Of a stretch of 64,000 bases of DNA, positions 1-10,570 are shown one piece after another (within the stretch, counting starts at the first letter, position 1; each line of letters starts with the position of its first letter). Position numbers and translations under genes: made by a program. Under the pieces are notes generated by a model. That model ran no database searches, had not been told where the DNA came from, and was given only the letters and a program-made list of their open reading frames with translations. The DNA comes from VRUE01 sp040879985. Its GTDB lineage: Bacteria; Actinomycetota; Thermoleophilia; Solirubrobacterales; 70-9. Location of the stretch: the NCBI GenBank assembly GCA_040879985.1, contig JBBDJH010000012.1, forward strand, positions 23,545 to 87,544, given 5' to 3'.

Positions 1-824
1 AGCACGTCCTCGTGCGGCAGCCGGGCCAGCGACTGTAGGACGGTGGCCAGGTTCCCCTCGGAGTCTTCGACGCTGTAGTCGCGGATCAAGGCCGACCTGT
101 CGACGGCGACGCCGACCATCGTCTCCTCGAGCTGCATCTCGATCAGCCGGCCCTCGGTGCCGAGCTCGACGATGTAGCGCTCGACCTCGACCGCCATCCG
201 GGTCGTCAGCTCAGCCCGCTGCAGGACGGTGAGCGAGTCGTAGAGGACGCCGCCGCCTTCGAACTCGAGCGCGGTGAGGCGGTTGGAGACCTGTTCGAGC
301 CGCTCGCGGTACTTCTCCAGCGTCGCCAGCCCCTGGTTCGCCTTGGCCAGCACGGCGGGGATCTCCTGGAGGATGTACTTCGTCCCCTCGACGTAGAGCG
401 AGACGACGTCGCGCCGCTGCGAGATCGCCACGACCAGGGCGTCGGTCTGTTTGGAGACGCGCTCGGCGGTGCGGTGGCGGGTCCCCGTCTCCGAGGAGAG
501 GATCGTCGGGTCCGGCATCAGCTGCACGTTGGCCCAGACGATCTTGGTCGCCTCGGCGTTGAGCACGATCGCCCCGTCCATCTTTGCCACCTGGTAGAGC
601 ATCGCCGGGGTGTAGTCGATGTCCAGCCGGATCCCGCCGGAGAGCATGTGCGAGATGTCGCCTGGGTCGCCGACGACGATCAGCCCACCGGTGCTGGCAT
701 GGACTATGTTGTCGATGCCCTCGCGCAGGGAGCCGCCGGGAGCGACAACATCCAGGGCTCTGAGCAGCCGGGGATCCTGCCGTTCCGCTAGCTCGTGAAG
801 CTCATCCCCGGGCGGCGAAGACAT
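1..824 (-). CDS. disA: Diadenylate cyclase DisA, 3' end cut by window edge
   Basis: DisA joins two ATP into cyclic di-AMP and scans DNA for damage. The first 274 residues are visible; the family is about 350-360 residues, so the C-terminal helix-hairpin-helix DNA-binding part lies outside the window. Both catalytic DAC motifs are present: DGA at residues 83-85 and GTRHRT at 114-119. After about residue 140 comes the helical linker with the motif GGGVLYDSLTVLQ. The ATG at 822-824 gives the usual N-terminus (MSSPPGDELHELAER), although the GGGAG upstream sits almost against it. Identification is firm from the two motifs; the truncation is only the window boundary. Confidence 0.93.
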   Translation of the reverse strand, partial: MSSPPGDELHELAERQDPRLLRALDVVAPGGSLREGIDNIVHASTGGLIVVGDPGDISHMLSGGIRLDIDYTPAMLYQVAKMDGAIVLNAEATKIVWANVQLMPDPTILSSETGTRHRTAERVSKQTDALVVAISQRRDVVSLYVEGTKYILQEIPAVLAKANQGLATLEKYRERLEQVSNRLTALEFEGGGVLYDSLTVLQRAELTTRMAVEVERYIVELGTEGRLIEMQLEETMVGVAVDRSALIRDYSVEDSEGNLATVLQSLARLPHEDV

Positions 825-876
825 CTCCCTTAGGATGGCAAATTCCGCTCTGGAATGCGGTCTGGCCAATCCCTAG

Positions 877-903
877 TGGATACGTCGGAGAAACGATTGT
901 CAA
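877..903 (-). promoter_or_regulatory. Candidate promoter for disA
   Basis: Reading the minus strand, a perfect TTGACA lies at 898-903, overlapping the stop codon of the upstream reductase gene. A -10 could be TATCCA (877-882, spacing 15) or TCCACT (875-880, spacing 17). The -35 is convincing and the -10 is weak. Confidence 0.35.
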
Positions 904-2051
904 GCGAATCGGTCACCTAAGGGCTCTTTGGGCCGTAATTGGGCAGGATCGATGCCCCAGCGCTCGCCGACGGCGGTGAGGCCGGCGTCGAGATCCCAGC
1001 GGTCGGGGCGCTCCTCGCCCTCGTGGCCCGGGTTGGCCCCCTTCAGCACCATGCTGCCGGCGTTGTCGCCGACGGCGCGGATCGCGGCGACATCGTCCTC
1101 GCCGAGCCGCTGCTCGGCGGGCAGCGCCGCCAGCTCGGCCCGCTTGCGCTCGATCGGCCACGCGCCCTCGCCCGCCTCCTGGATCAGCGTCGGCACGACG
1201 CACTCGACCGCCGGGTGGGCGAGGTTCCACTGGCAGGCGAGCTGGATCGACGTCAGCCCGGCCCGCTCGCCGAACGGCGCGATCCGCTCCAGCTTCTCCA
1301 GTCCCGCCTCGATCCAGCCCACCGGGCGGAAGGCGCGGTGGTCGCCCTCGGCCAGCTCCATCCCGGCGCTGAGGTCGCCCCAGAAAAGGCCGCCGTAGTC
1401 GACCACGCGGGTGATCACCCTCACGTCGTGGCGGGCGGCGGCGTCGAGGCAGAGCTCGCCCGGCCAGGGCTCGAACGGGTTGAGGATGATCATCGCCCAA
1501 TCGATCCGCTCGCCGAAGCGCTCGATGCAGGCGATCAGGTCGAGGGTGAAGCCGTTGGCCGGGCCCGGGGCGACGCCGATCTGCCCGGTCAGGCCGGCCT
1601 CGCGCAGCGCCGCCATCCCGTCCCAGACCGCCTCGCTCGAGTAGCCGCTGCGGTCGGGGTTGTGCAGCAGCAGCAGGTCGAACGCGTCGGCCCCGAGCCG
1701 CTCGAGGCTGCGCTCGGCGGCCATCCGCAGGTAGTCGCCGAACTCCCCCGGCCCGCGCAGCCGCGCATCCGTGAACCGCGGAAACCCCCGCGGCCCATCC
1801 CGCTCCCCCTTATAGAAGTCATGCCCAACCGCCCCGACCAAGGAGTAATCGTCGCGCGGCACCCCCGCCAGGGCACGGCCCAGAACCAGATCGGCCTCCC
1901 CCTGCCCATACGTATCGGCAGTAAGAACGGTGTCGATCCCATCGCCCGGCCGCAGCAGGCCCTCCAGCCGCTGCTCCTCGATCTTCTCCCCGTAGCGAAG
2001 GAACCGCCCCCCGCTCCAGGTGCCTATAGCCGTGCGGCCGGGCTGGCGCAT
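900..2051 (-). CDS. Aldo/keto reductase-superfamily protein with altered catalytic residues
   Basis: This 383-residue protein has the aldo/keto reductase TIM-barrel layout: TADTYGQGEADLVLG at about 44-58 matches the family's DTAxxYGxxExxLG block, and DLLLLHNPD contains the conserved active-site His. Two members of the usual Asp/Tyr/Lys/His tetrad look missing. The Asp of the DTA motif is Leu43, and the strand that normally carries Lys reads SLVGAVGHD. It may use another mechanism or be a non-redox barrel protein. It starts at an ATG 13 bases after the clpC stop, so it is probably the last gene of a clpC transcript. The substrate is unknown. Confidence 0.75.
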   Translation of the reverse strand: MRQPGRTAIGTWSGGRFLRYGEKIEEQRLEGLLRPGDGIDTVLTADTYGQGEADLVLGRALAGVPRDDYSLVGAVGHDFYKGERDGPRGFPRFTDARLRGPGEFGDYLRMAAERSLERLGADAFDLLLLHNPDRSGYSSEAVWDGMAALREAGLTGQIGVAPGPANGFTLDLIACIERFGERIDWAMIILNPFEPWPGELCLDAAARHDVRVITRVVDYGGLFWGDLSAGMELAEGDHRAFRPVGWIEAGLEKLERIAPFGERAGLTSIQLACQWNLAHPAVECVVPTLIQEAGEGAWPIERKRAELAALPAEQRLGEDDVAAIRAVGDNAGSMVLKGANPGHEGEERPDRWDLDAGLTAVGERWGIDPAQLRPKEPLGDRFA

Positions 2052-2064
2052 CGACGCGTGAAGC

Positions 2065-4668
<2,604 letters not shown>

Positions 4669-4682
4669 AGGCTTCCTCTCTC

Positions 4683-4697
4683 GACCTTCTGAAGGTC
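4683..4697. promoter_or_regulatory. 15-base palindrome upstream of clpC
   Basis: GACCTTCTGAAGGTC is a perfect palindrome around a central base, 15-29 bases upstream of the clpC TTG start, where a regulator or heat-shock repressor could bind. It does not match the HrcA CIRCE or HspR HAIR sites. The symmetry is seen; its role is inferred. Confidence 0.4.
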
Positions 4698-4830
4698 AAA
4701 CGCGATTTGCGGTCGGAAGTACCGGAGACGCCCTTTCAGTATCGGGAAGCGTCCATGTGCCCTTTAAACGATACCGAGAGCGCCCACCCGGCCTTGGGAC
4801 CCCGATTGCCGCTCGTAGCGGGTTTTCCGA

Positions 4831-4843
4831 CCCCGTTTCGGGG
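4831..4843 (-). terminator. Short hairpin just after lysS
   Basis: CCCCG-TTT-CGGGG forms a 5-bp GC stem starting three bases past the lysS stop. There is no U-tract, so it is at most a weak terminator for the lysS transcript. Confidence 0.3.
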
Positions 4844-4845
4844 CC

Positions 4846-6318
4846 TCAGGAGCGCATCGCCGGGAAAAGCACGACCTCACGCAGGCTGGCGGCTCCGGTC
4901 AACATCATTGCAAGCCGGTCAACACCGAGGCCGACGCCGCCGGTCGGCGGCATGCCGTGTTCGAGCGCCTCGACGAACGCCTCGTCGTAGGGCTGCGCCT
5001 CCTCATCGCCCCGCTCCAGCTCCGCCGCCTGCTGCTCAAAGCGGCGCCGCTGCTCGTCGGGGTCGTTGAGCTCCGTGAACGAGTTGGCGATCTCGATCCC
5101 GCCCGCAAACGCCTCCCAGCGCTCGACCAGGCCGGGCTCGGAGCGGTGCGCCTTGGCGAAGGGCGAGAGCTCGACCGGGTAGTCGACGACGAAGGTCGGC
5201 TGGATCAGCGTCGGCTCGACCGACCTGGCGAGCAGCCCGTCGACCAGCTTGCCCCAGCCCTCGGCCGGGTCGGGCTCGCCGCCCATCGCGGTGGCCAGCG
5301 CCTCGCGGGTCGGGTGCTCGGCGATGTCGATCCCGGTCTGCTCGCGCACCGCCTCGCGCAGGCTGACGCGCCGCCAGGGCGGGGCGAAATCGATCTCGAC
5401 CCCGTCGCGCTCGACCACGGTCGTGCCCAACACCCGCTCCGCGACCTCGGCGACCATCGACTCGAGGTCGTGCGCGGTCTTCGCGTAGTCGGCGTAGGCC
5501 TCGTACCACTCGAGCATCGTGAACTCCGGGTTGTGCTTGTGCGAGACGCCCTCGTTGCGGAAGTCCTTGCCCAGCTCGTAGACCCGCTCGATGCCGCCGA
5601 CGACGAGCCGCTTGAGGTACAGCTCGGTCGCGATCCGCAGGTAGAAGTCGCGGTCGAGGGCGTTGTGGTGGGTGACGAAGGGGCGCGCCAAAGCGCCGCC
5701 GTAGAGCGGTTGCAGGACCGGCGTCTCGGCCTCGACAAAGCCGTGCTCGTCGAGCCAGCGGCGCAGCTCGGCGATCGCCCTGGCGCGGATCGCAAAGCGC
5801 CGGCGGCTCTCCTCGTTGGCGAGCAGGTCGAGCTCGCGCTGCCGGTAGCGGGTCTCGACGTCCTCGAGGCCGTGGAACTTGTCCGGCGGCGGGCGCAGGC
5901 TCTTGGCCAGCAGGCGCCAGTGGTCGATCGCCAGCGAGAGCTCGCCGCCGCGCCGCGTCGCCAGCGCCGTCCCCTCGACGCCGACGAAGTCGCCGAGGTC
6001 GAGGTCGACCAGCAGCTCGTACGCCTCCTCGCCGAGCTTCTCGGCGGTCGCGTGGAGCTGGATCTGGCCGCTGCCGTCGCGCAGGTCGAGGAAGGCGGCC
6101 TTGCCGTGGCCGCGCCGGGCGACGATCCGCCCGGCGACCCGGTGGCGCGAATCGGTCTCGATCCCGGCCGCCAACCCCTCATGCGCAACCCGAACCTCGC
6201 CAATCTCCTCCCGTTCGTCGAACGAATGAGGAAACGGATCGATCCCGGCCCCCCGGATCCTTTCCAGCTTCTCCCTACGATCACGAAGTACGTCCGAGAG
6301 TTGTTGCTCTTCAGTCAC
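4846..6318 (-). CDS. lysS: Lysyl-tRNA synthetase, class II
   Basis: Charges tRNA-Lys. The 490-residue protein has the OB-fold anticodon-binding domain (about 55-150) and the class II catalytic domain, with motif 2 (FRNEGVSHKHNPEFTMLEW, about 253-271) and motif 3 (GGVGLGVDRLAMMLTG) near the C-terminus, ending in REVVLFPAMRS. Length and motif order are typical. The start is a GTG at 6316-6318. A palindromic element (6345-6460) fills most of the gap to greA upstream, so lysS may have its own promoter: a TATAGG box lies about 8 bases before the start. Confidence 0.97.
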   Translation of the reverse strand: MTEEQQLSDVLRDRREKLERIRGAGIDPFPHSFDEREEIGEVRVAHEGLAAGIETDSRHRVAGRIVARRGHGKAAFLDLRDGSGQIQLHATAEKLGEEAYELLVDLDLGDFVGVEGTALATRRGGELSLAIDHWRLLAKSLRPPPDKFHGLEDVETRYRQRELDLLANEESRRRFAIRARAIAELRRWLDEHGFVEAETPVLQPLYGGALARPFVTHHNALDRDFYLRIATELYLKRLVVGGIERVYELGKDFRNEGVSHKHNPEFTMLEWYEAYADYAKTAHDLESMVAEVAERVLGTTVVERDGVEIDFAPPWRRVSLREAVREQTGIDIAEHPTREALATAMGGEPDPAEGWGKLVDGLLARSVEPTLIQPTFVVDYPVELSPFAKAHRSEPGLVERWEAFAGGIEIANSFTELNDPDEQRRRFEQQAAELERGDEEAQPYDEAFVEALEHGMPPTGGVGLGVDRLAMMLTGAASLREVVLFPAMRS

Positions 6319-6344
6319 AATCGCGAGCCTATAACCGGACGGTC

Positions 6345-6460
6345 AGAGGGGGTCTCGGCAGGGCCGGAACGTCTTGTACTTTTTCGTCGAGCGCATCGGG
6401 CGTCAGCCCAACCCCGAACCACCGAAAAAGTTAAGTGGAGGCCCTGCCGGGACCCCCTCT
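6345..6460 (+). repeat. Family 1 palindromic element, copy 1 (greA/lysS gap)
   Basis: A 116-base nested palindrome. Outer arms of 21 bases (6345-6365 and 6440-6460) pair with one G-T wobble. Inside, GTCTTGTACTTTTTCG and CGAAAAAGTTAAG give a 9-bp inner stem. The internal-loop sequences (GGAACGTCTTGT on the left, TTAAGTGGA on the right) are shared with copies 2 and 3 although the outer arms differ. The greA stop codon TAG overlaps the right arm end. Confidence 0.85.
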
Positions 6461-6938
6461 ACGCAGCCTCAATCTTCGTAATTTTTAGTTTCTTCTTCGG
6501 CCCCCGCGGCACCTCGACGGCGACCACGTCGTTGCGCTTGTGGCCGAGCAGCGCTTTGCCGATCGGCGACTCGTTGGAGAGTTTTTGCTCGGCCGGGTTG
6601 GCCTCGGTCGAGCCGACGATCTGGAATTTCTGCGAGTCGCCGGTCTTCTGGTCTTTGACGTGGACCACGGAGCCGAAGCTGACCTCGTTGGTGTCGACGT
6701 CCTTCTCGTCGATCACGGTGGCGCGGCGCAGCCGCTCCTCGAGCTGGGCGATCCGCCCCTCGACCAGCGCCTGCTCGTTCTTGGCGTCGTCGTACTCGGC
6801 GTTCTCGGAGATGTCGCCGAATTCGCGCGCTTCCTTGATCCGTTCGGCGACCTCACGCCGCTTGGCGGTCGAGAGGTACTCGATCTCCTCTTTCAGCTTC
6901 TCGAGGCCTTCCGGGGTGATGACGGCTTGACGGCTCAC
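6459..6938 (-). CDS. greA: Transcription elongation factor GreA
   Basis: GreA rescues backtracked RNA polymerase by stimulating transcript cleavage. From the GTG at 6936-6938 the protein is 159 residues (SRQAVITPEGLEKLKEEIEY...), the normal GreA length. It has the N-terminal coiled coil with the acidic tip (GDISENAEYDDAKNEQ) and the C-terminal FKBP-like domain (VGSTEANP, SPIGKALLGHK). The open frame continues about 28 codons further upstream, but those residues are not GreA-like. GAGGG lies nine bases upstream of this GTG. Confidence 0.95.
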   Translation of the reverse strand: MSRQAVITPEGLEKLKEEIEYLSTAKRREVAERIKEAREFGDISENAEYDDAKNEQALVEGRIAQLEERLRRATVIDEKDVDTNEVSFGSVVHVKDQKTGDSQKFQIVGSTEANPAEQKLSNESPIGKALLGHKRNDVVAVEVPRGPKKKLKITKIEAA

Positions 6939-7049
6939 TTTGCACTGCCCTCGCTTCGGCTTGCTGGACGTGGGTTTCCCGGCCTGGAGACGGAAAACGC
7001 CCGGACGCGACGGCTTTCGCACAGCGCACCTGGGCCAGAAGTCGCGGGA

Positions 7050-8093
7050 TTATAGCGAGGGCGCCGGCCCGGCACTCAAGGGAATTTGGGCGGCGATCAG
7101 CTGCCTCGCCCGGGGTAGATCGGCGCTGCGCTGCAGCTCCTCGGCGACCTCGCTCGGCGCGCCCAGCGCCTCGACGTACCAGGGGTAGAACTTGCGCATG
7201 TAGCGGCTCGCCCGCTCGGCGCCGAGGTGCTCCTCGGCGCGGTCGACCGTCCAGAGCAGCTCGGCCGCCACCTCCTCGCGCGAGGGCGGCTCGCTGCGCC
7301 GCCCGGTCAGCTCCTCGAACAGCCACGGATTGCCGAGCGAGCCGCGGGCGAGCATCACCGCGGCGGCGCCGGACTCGCGGTAGGCGCGGCGCACCGCCGC
7401 GGCGTCGTCGAGCCCGCCGGAGACGACCACCGGGACCTCGATCCGCTCGACCAGCTCGCGGGTCAGCACGTAGTCGGGGTCGCCCTTGTGTTTGGTCGTC
7501 GCGGCGCGCGGGTGGAAGCCGATCGCCGCCGCGCCGCCCTGCTCGGCGAGGCGCACGGCGAGGTCGAAGCCGGAGCGGTCGCCCGGGCGCAGGCCGGAGC
7601 GCAGCTTCACGGTGACCGGCAGGCCGCTGCCCTCGATCGCGCCGCGCAGCAGGCGCAGCGCCAGGTCCGGGTCGGCGAGCAGCTCGACCCCGGCGCCGGT
7701 CTTGCGCACCTTGCGCACCGGGCAGCCCATGTTGATGTCGATCAGGTCGGCGCCGGCCTCGGCGGCGACGCCGGCGGCGGAGCGCATCACCTCGGGGTCG
7801 TGGCCGAAGAGCTGCACCGAGACCGGGTGCTCGTCGGGGTGGATCCGCATCAGCTCGCGCATCGTGCGCTCGTTGCGGTAGTGCAGGCCGAAGCTGGAGA
7901 CCATCTCCGAGACCGCGAGCCCGGCCCCGTGCCGCTTCGCCTGCAGGCGGACGAACCAATTGCCGATCCCGGCCAGCGGCGCGAGCAGGACGCGGTTGGC
8001 GATCTCGATGCCGCCGATCGCGAACGGCGAGGTCAGCGCCGGCTGCTCCGTCGCCGGCGGCGGGGATGGCGTTTTCTTACCTGTTCCTGGCAT
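7050..8093 (-). CDS. dus: tRNA-dihydrouridine synthase (DusB-like)
   Basis: Flavin enzyme that reduces uridines in tRNA. The 347-residue TIM barrel has the family opening LLAPLAGIGNWFVR, and the catalytic Cys is C124 in DINMGCPVRKVRKTGAG. The usual HGRTR segment is HPRAATTKHKG, a mild divergence. The first 17 or so residues are low-complexity (Lys/Pro/Thr). Its start overlaps the end of coaX by 17 bases, so the two are translationally coupled. Confidence 0.9.
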   Translation of the reverse strand: MPGTGKKTPSPPPATEQPALTSPFAIGGIEIANRVLLAPLAGIGNWFVRLQAKRHGAGLAVSEMVSSFGLHYRNERTMRELMRIHPDEHPVSVQLFGHDPEVMRSAAGVAAEAGADLIDINMGCPVRKVRKTGAGVELLADPDLALRLLRGAIEGSGLPVTVKLRSGLRPGDRSGFDLAVRLAEQGGAAAIGFHPRAATTKHKGDPDYVLTRELVERIEVPVVVSGGLDDAAAVRRAYRESGAAAVMLARGSLGNPWLFEELTGRRSEPPSREEVAAELLWTVDRAEEHLGAERASRYMRKFYPWYVEALGAPSEVAEELQRSADLPRARQLIAAQIPLSAGPAPSL

Positions 8094-8838
8094 GGATGAG
8101 ACGCAGACCCTTCAGGGTAAGCATCTCGTCGACCTCGTCGATCGTCTCCGTGAAGGGGACGATCGTCGCGGCGAGGCCGCCGGTGGCGAGCAGTTGCACA
8201 TCGCCGAGTTCGTCCTCGATGCGGCGGACCACGCCGTCGATCAGACCGGCGAAGCCGAAGATCACCCCTGACTGGATCGCCGCCCGGCTGGAGCGGCCGA
8301 TCGCCGTCGCCGGCTCCTCGAGGTCGATGCGGCCGATCCGGGCGGCGCGTTCTACCAGCGCGGTCAGCGAGATCTCCAGCCCCGGCGCGATCGCCCCGCC
8401 GAGGTATTCGCCCGCCTCGGAGACGGCGTCGAAGTTGATCCCGGTGCCGAAGTCGACGACCACGCAGGCGCTCTTGAAGCGCTCGTAGGCGGCGACCGAG
8501 TTGACCAGCCGGTCGGCGCCGACCTCGAGCGGGTTGTCGATCCGGATCGGCATCCCCGTCTTCACCCCGGGCCCGATCGCCAGGCAGTCGGCGTCCGTGT
8601 AGCGCTCGGTCAGCTGTTCGTACTGGCTGCCGAGCGGCGGCACGACCGAGGAGGCGCAGACCGCGTCGAGGTCGGCGAGGCCGATCCCGCTCAGCGCCAG
8701 CATCCCGGCGATCCGCTCGGCCAGCTCGTCGCCGGTCGCCCCGGCGCGGGTCTGAAAGCGCCAGTGCTCGACCAGGCGCTCGCCGTCGAAGGCGCCGAGA
8801 TGGGTCTGGGTATTGCCGACGTCGACCGCGAGCAGCAC
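8077..8838 (-). CDS. coaX: Type III pantothenate kinase
   Basis: Phosphorylates pantothenate in the first step of CoA synthesis. The 253-residue ASKHA-fold protein has the N-terminal phosphate loop DVGNTQTHLGAF, GADRLVNSVAAY, DFGTGINFDAVSEAGEYLGG and the APGLEIS strand, in family order. Type III enzymes replace CoaA in many actinobacteria. Its ATG lies 24 bases from the start of a divergent gene, leaving almost no room for 5' leaders. Confidence 0.93.
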   Translation of the reverse strand: MLLAVDVGNTQTHLGAFDGERLVEHWRFQTRAGATGDELAERIAGMLALSGIGLADLDAVCASSVVPPLGSQYEQLTERYTDADCLAIGPGVKTGMPIRIDNPLEVGADRLVNSVAAYERFKSACVVVDFGTGINFDAVSEAGEYLGGAIAPGLEISLTALVERAARIGRIDLEEPATAIGRSSRAAIQSGVIFGFAGLIDGVVRRIEDELGDVQLLATGGLAATIVPFTETIDEVDEMLTLKGLRLIHARNR

Positions 8839-8862
8839 GGCGCGAGTCTATGATGCGCCGCG

Positions 8863-9618
8863 ATGGACGCGCGGCTGTACGTCATTCCCGGTTCCCATCC
8901 TTCGATGGCGGCGCGCCTGATGCTCGAGGCCAAGGGCATCCCGTACAAGCGCACCGACCTGATGCCGGTCGTCTCCAAGGCGGTGCTGCGCGGCCTGCGC
9001 TTTCCCGGCAACACCGTGCCGGCGCTGAAGATCGACGGCAGGCGGATCCAGGGCACCGGCGAGATCGCCCGCGAGCTCGACCGGCTGCGCCCCGAGCCGG
9101 CGCTGCTGCCCGCCGACCCCGCGCAGCGTGCCGCGGTCGAAGCGGCGGAGCGCTGCGGCGACGAGGAGCTGCAGCCGCCGATCCGGGCGATCCTCTGGTG
9201 GGCGCTGCGCAAGGACAAGGAGCCGCTGCGCAGCTTCTCGGAGGGCGCCAAGCTCGGCATCCCGATCGGCCTGGCGCTGAAGACGGCGGCGCCGATCGTC
9301 GCCGCCTCGGCCCACTTCAACGAAGCGACCGACGAGAACACGCAGCGCAGCCTGGCGGCGCTGCCGGCGATGCTGCAGCGGATCGACGACTGGATCGCCG
9401 CCGGCGTCCTCGGCGGCGAGCAGCCCAACGTCGCCGACTTCCAGATCGCCCCCAGCCTGCGGCTGGCGATGACCCTCGACGACCTGCGGCCGGCGATCGA
9501 GTCGCGGCCGGCCGGCGAGCTGGCGATGCGGATCGTCCCCGACTATCCCGGCAGGGTCCCGCCGACCCTGCCGCCCGCCTGGCTTCAACCACTGCGCAGC
9601 GCGACGGCCGCGGCCTGA
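8863..9618 (+). CDS. Glutathione S-transferase-fold protein
   Basis: The 251-residue protein has a thioredoxin-fold N-terminus (RLYVIPGSHPSMAARLMLEA, then FPGNTVPALKIDGRRIQGTG at about 47-66) with the cis-Pro VPAL and the SE-like GTGEIA site, followed by an all-helical C-terminal domain, matching the GST layout. Glutathione is not expected in actinobacteria, so the substrate may be another thiol or none. It is divergent from coaX (24-base gap) and its last 34 bases overlap the end of folK on the other strand. Confidence 0.75.
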   Translation: MDARLYVIPGSHPSMAARLMLEAKGIPYKRTDLMPVVSKAVLRGLRFPGNTVPALKIDGRRIQGTGEIARELDRLRPEPALLPADPAQRAAVEAAERCGDEELQPPIRAILWWALRKDKEPLRSFSEGAKLGIPIGLALKTAAPIVAASAHFNEATDENTQRSLAALPAMLQRIDDWIAAGVLGGEQPNVADFQIAPSLRLAMTLDDLRPAIESRPAGELAMRIVPDYPGRVPPTLPPAWLQPLRSATAAA

Positions 9619-10088
9619 TCGACCCGTTCGCCGGGGCCGAGCGCGGCGAGTGCGGCGGCGAGACGTGTGCCGTCGGGGAGGGTGAGGTCGGGGTCGAGCT
9701 CCAGTAGGGGAGCTAGGACGAAGCGGCGGCTGGTGACCTCGGGGTGAGGGAGCGTTAGGCGGTCGGTGATCAGTTCCAGGTCGCCCAGCAGGAGGAGGTC
9801 GATGTCGAGTGGGCGGGGGCTGTGGCGGGGGGCGTCGAGGGCTCGGCCGCGCTCGGCCTCGATCTGCTTGCAGAGGTCGAGCAGGGCTTCGGGCTTGAGG
9901 TCGGTGCCGATGCGGATCGCCGCGTTGAGGAAGTCCGGCTGGTCGGGCTGGTCACCGACCGGCTCGGTCTCGTAGGCCGAGGAGACGGCCTCGACCTCGA
10001 TCCCGCGCGCTTCCAGCATCGCGATCGCCGCCCGCAGGTGCCCGGCCCGGTCGCCGACGTTCGAGCCGAGGCCGAGGTAGCCGGTCAA
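9585..10088 (-). CDS. folK: 2-amino-4-hydroxy-6-hydroxymethyldihydropteridine pyrophosphokinase
   Basis: HPPK transfers pyrophosphate from ATP to the pterin in folate synthesis. The 167-residue protein has the family start YLGLGSNVGDR, the YETEPVG loop, and the signature RPLDIDLLLLGD with two metal-binding Asp residues, then LPHPEVTSRRFVLAPL. It overlaps folB by four bases and follows it in the folP-folB-folK order. The 3' end overlaps the GST-like gene on the opposite strand. Confidence 0.95.
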   Translation of the reverse strand: MTGYLGLGSNVGDRAGHLRAAIAMLEARGIEVEAVSSAYETEPVGDQPDQPDFLNAAIRIGTDLKPEALLDLCKQIEAERGRALDAPRHSPRPLDIDLLLLGDLELITDRLTLPHPEVTSRRFVLAPLLELDPDLTLPDGTRLAAALAALGPGERVDQAAAVALRSG

Positions 10089-10507
10089 GCCTCCTCGCCG
10101 TTCCCCTCGTCCTCTTGCTCGCTGCGTTCCTGGGTGACCTCGACGCCGACCTCCTGGATCGCCAGCGGCAGCGGCGGCTCGGGCTTCGAGGCGCGGACGC
10201 GGACCGACTCGCAGCCGTAGCGCTCGATCAGCCGCTCGCCGACGACCTGGGCGAGCCGCTCGAGCGTGCGGTAGCTGCGCTCGGTGGCGGCGAGCGCGAC
10301 GATGTCGCAGACGTCGCTGTAGTCGACGGTGTCCTCGATCCGGTCGGTGAGGACCGCGTCGCAGTCCGGCACGTCGAAGGAGAGGTCGAACTCGAGCCGC
10401 TGGCCGACCTCCTGCTCGGCGTCGCTGACGCCGTGGTGGGTGTAGATCGAGATCCCGCGCAGGTCGACCTCGACCCGCGACTCGATCCCGTTGTCAGGAG
10501 ACTCCAC
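10085..10507 (-). CDS. folB: Dihydroneopterin aldolase
   Basis: Converts 7,8-dihydroneopterin to the hydroxymethyl pterin plus glycolaldehyde. The 140-residue protein carries GISIYTHHGVSDAEQEVGQ near residue 18 with the family's conserved Glu, and VRVRASKPEPPLP near residue 108 with the catalytic Lys. The C-terminus is acidic (QERSEQEDEGNGEEA). The ATG start is preceded by the family 3 palindrome that separates it from folP. Four-base overlap with folK. Confidence 0.93.
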   Translation of the reverse strand: MESPDNGIESRVEVDLRGISIYTHHGVSDAEQEVGQRLEFDLSFDVPDCDAVLTDRIEDTVDYSDVCDIVALAATERSYRTLERLAQVVGERLIERYGCESVRVRASKPEPPLPLAIQEVGVEVTQERSEQEDEGNGEEA

Positions 10508-10525
10508 CCCCCCAACCTACCGCCG

Positions 10526-10566
10526 CGCTGTTCCTTTCCGTCGTTATATGGGGGAAAGGAACAGCG
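10526..10566 (+). repeat. Family 3 palindromic element, copy 1 (folP/folB gap)
   Basis: A 14-bp perfect stem (CGCTGTTCCTTTCC at 10526-10539, complement at 10553-10566) closes a 13-base loop, GTCGTTATATGGG. The loop aligns with that of the element at 34228-34272 (GTCGCATAGCGGT), although the stems are unrelated. It begins five bases after the folP stop. It could act as an attenuator inside the fol operon, but it lacks a U-tract. Confidence 0.65.
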
Positions 10567-10570
10567 GAAG

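Noticed and set aside
6345..6460. Family 1 elements as simple rho-independent terminators
   Set aside because: They have no U-tract after the outer stem, and their orientation does not follow gene direction, so termination may be incidental.
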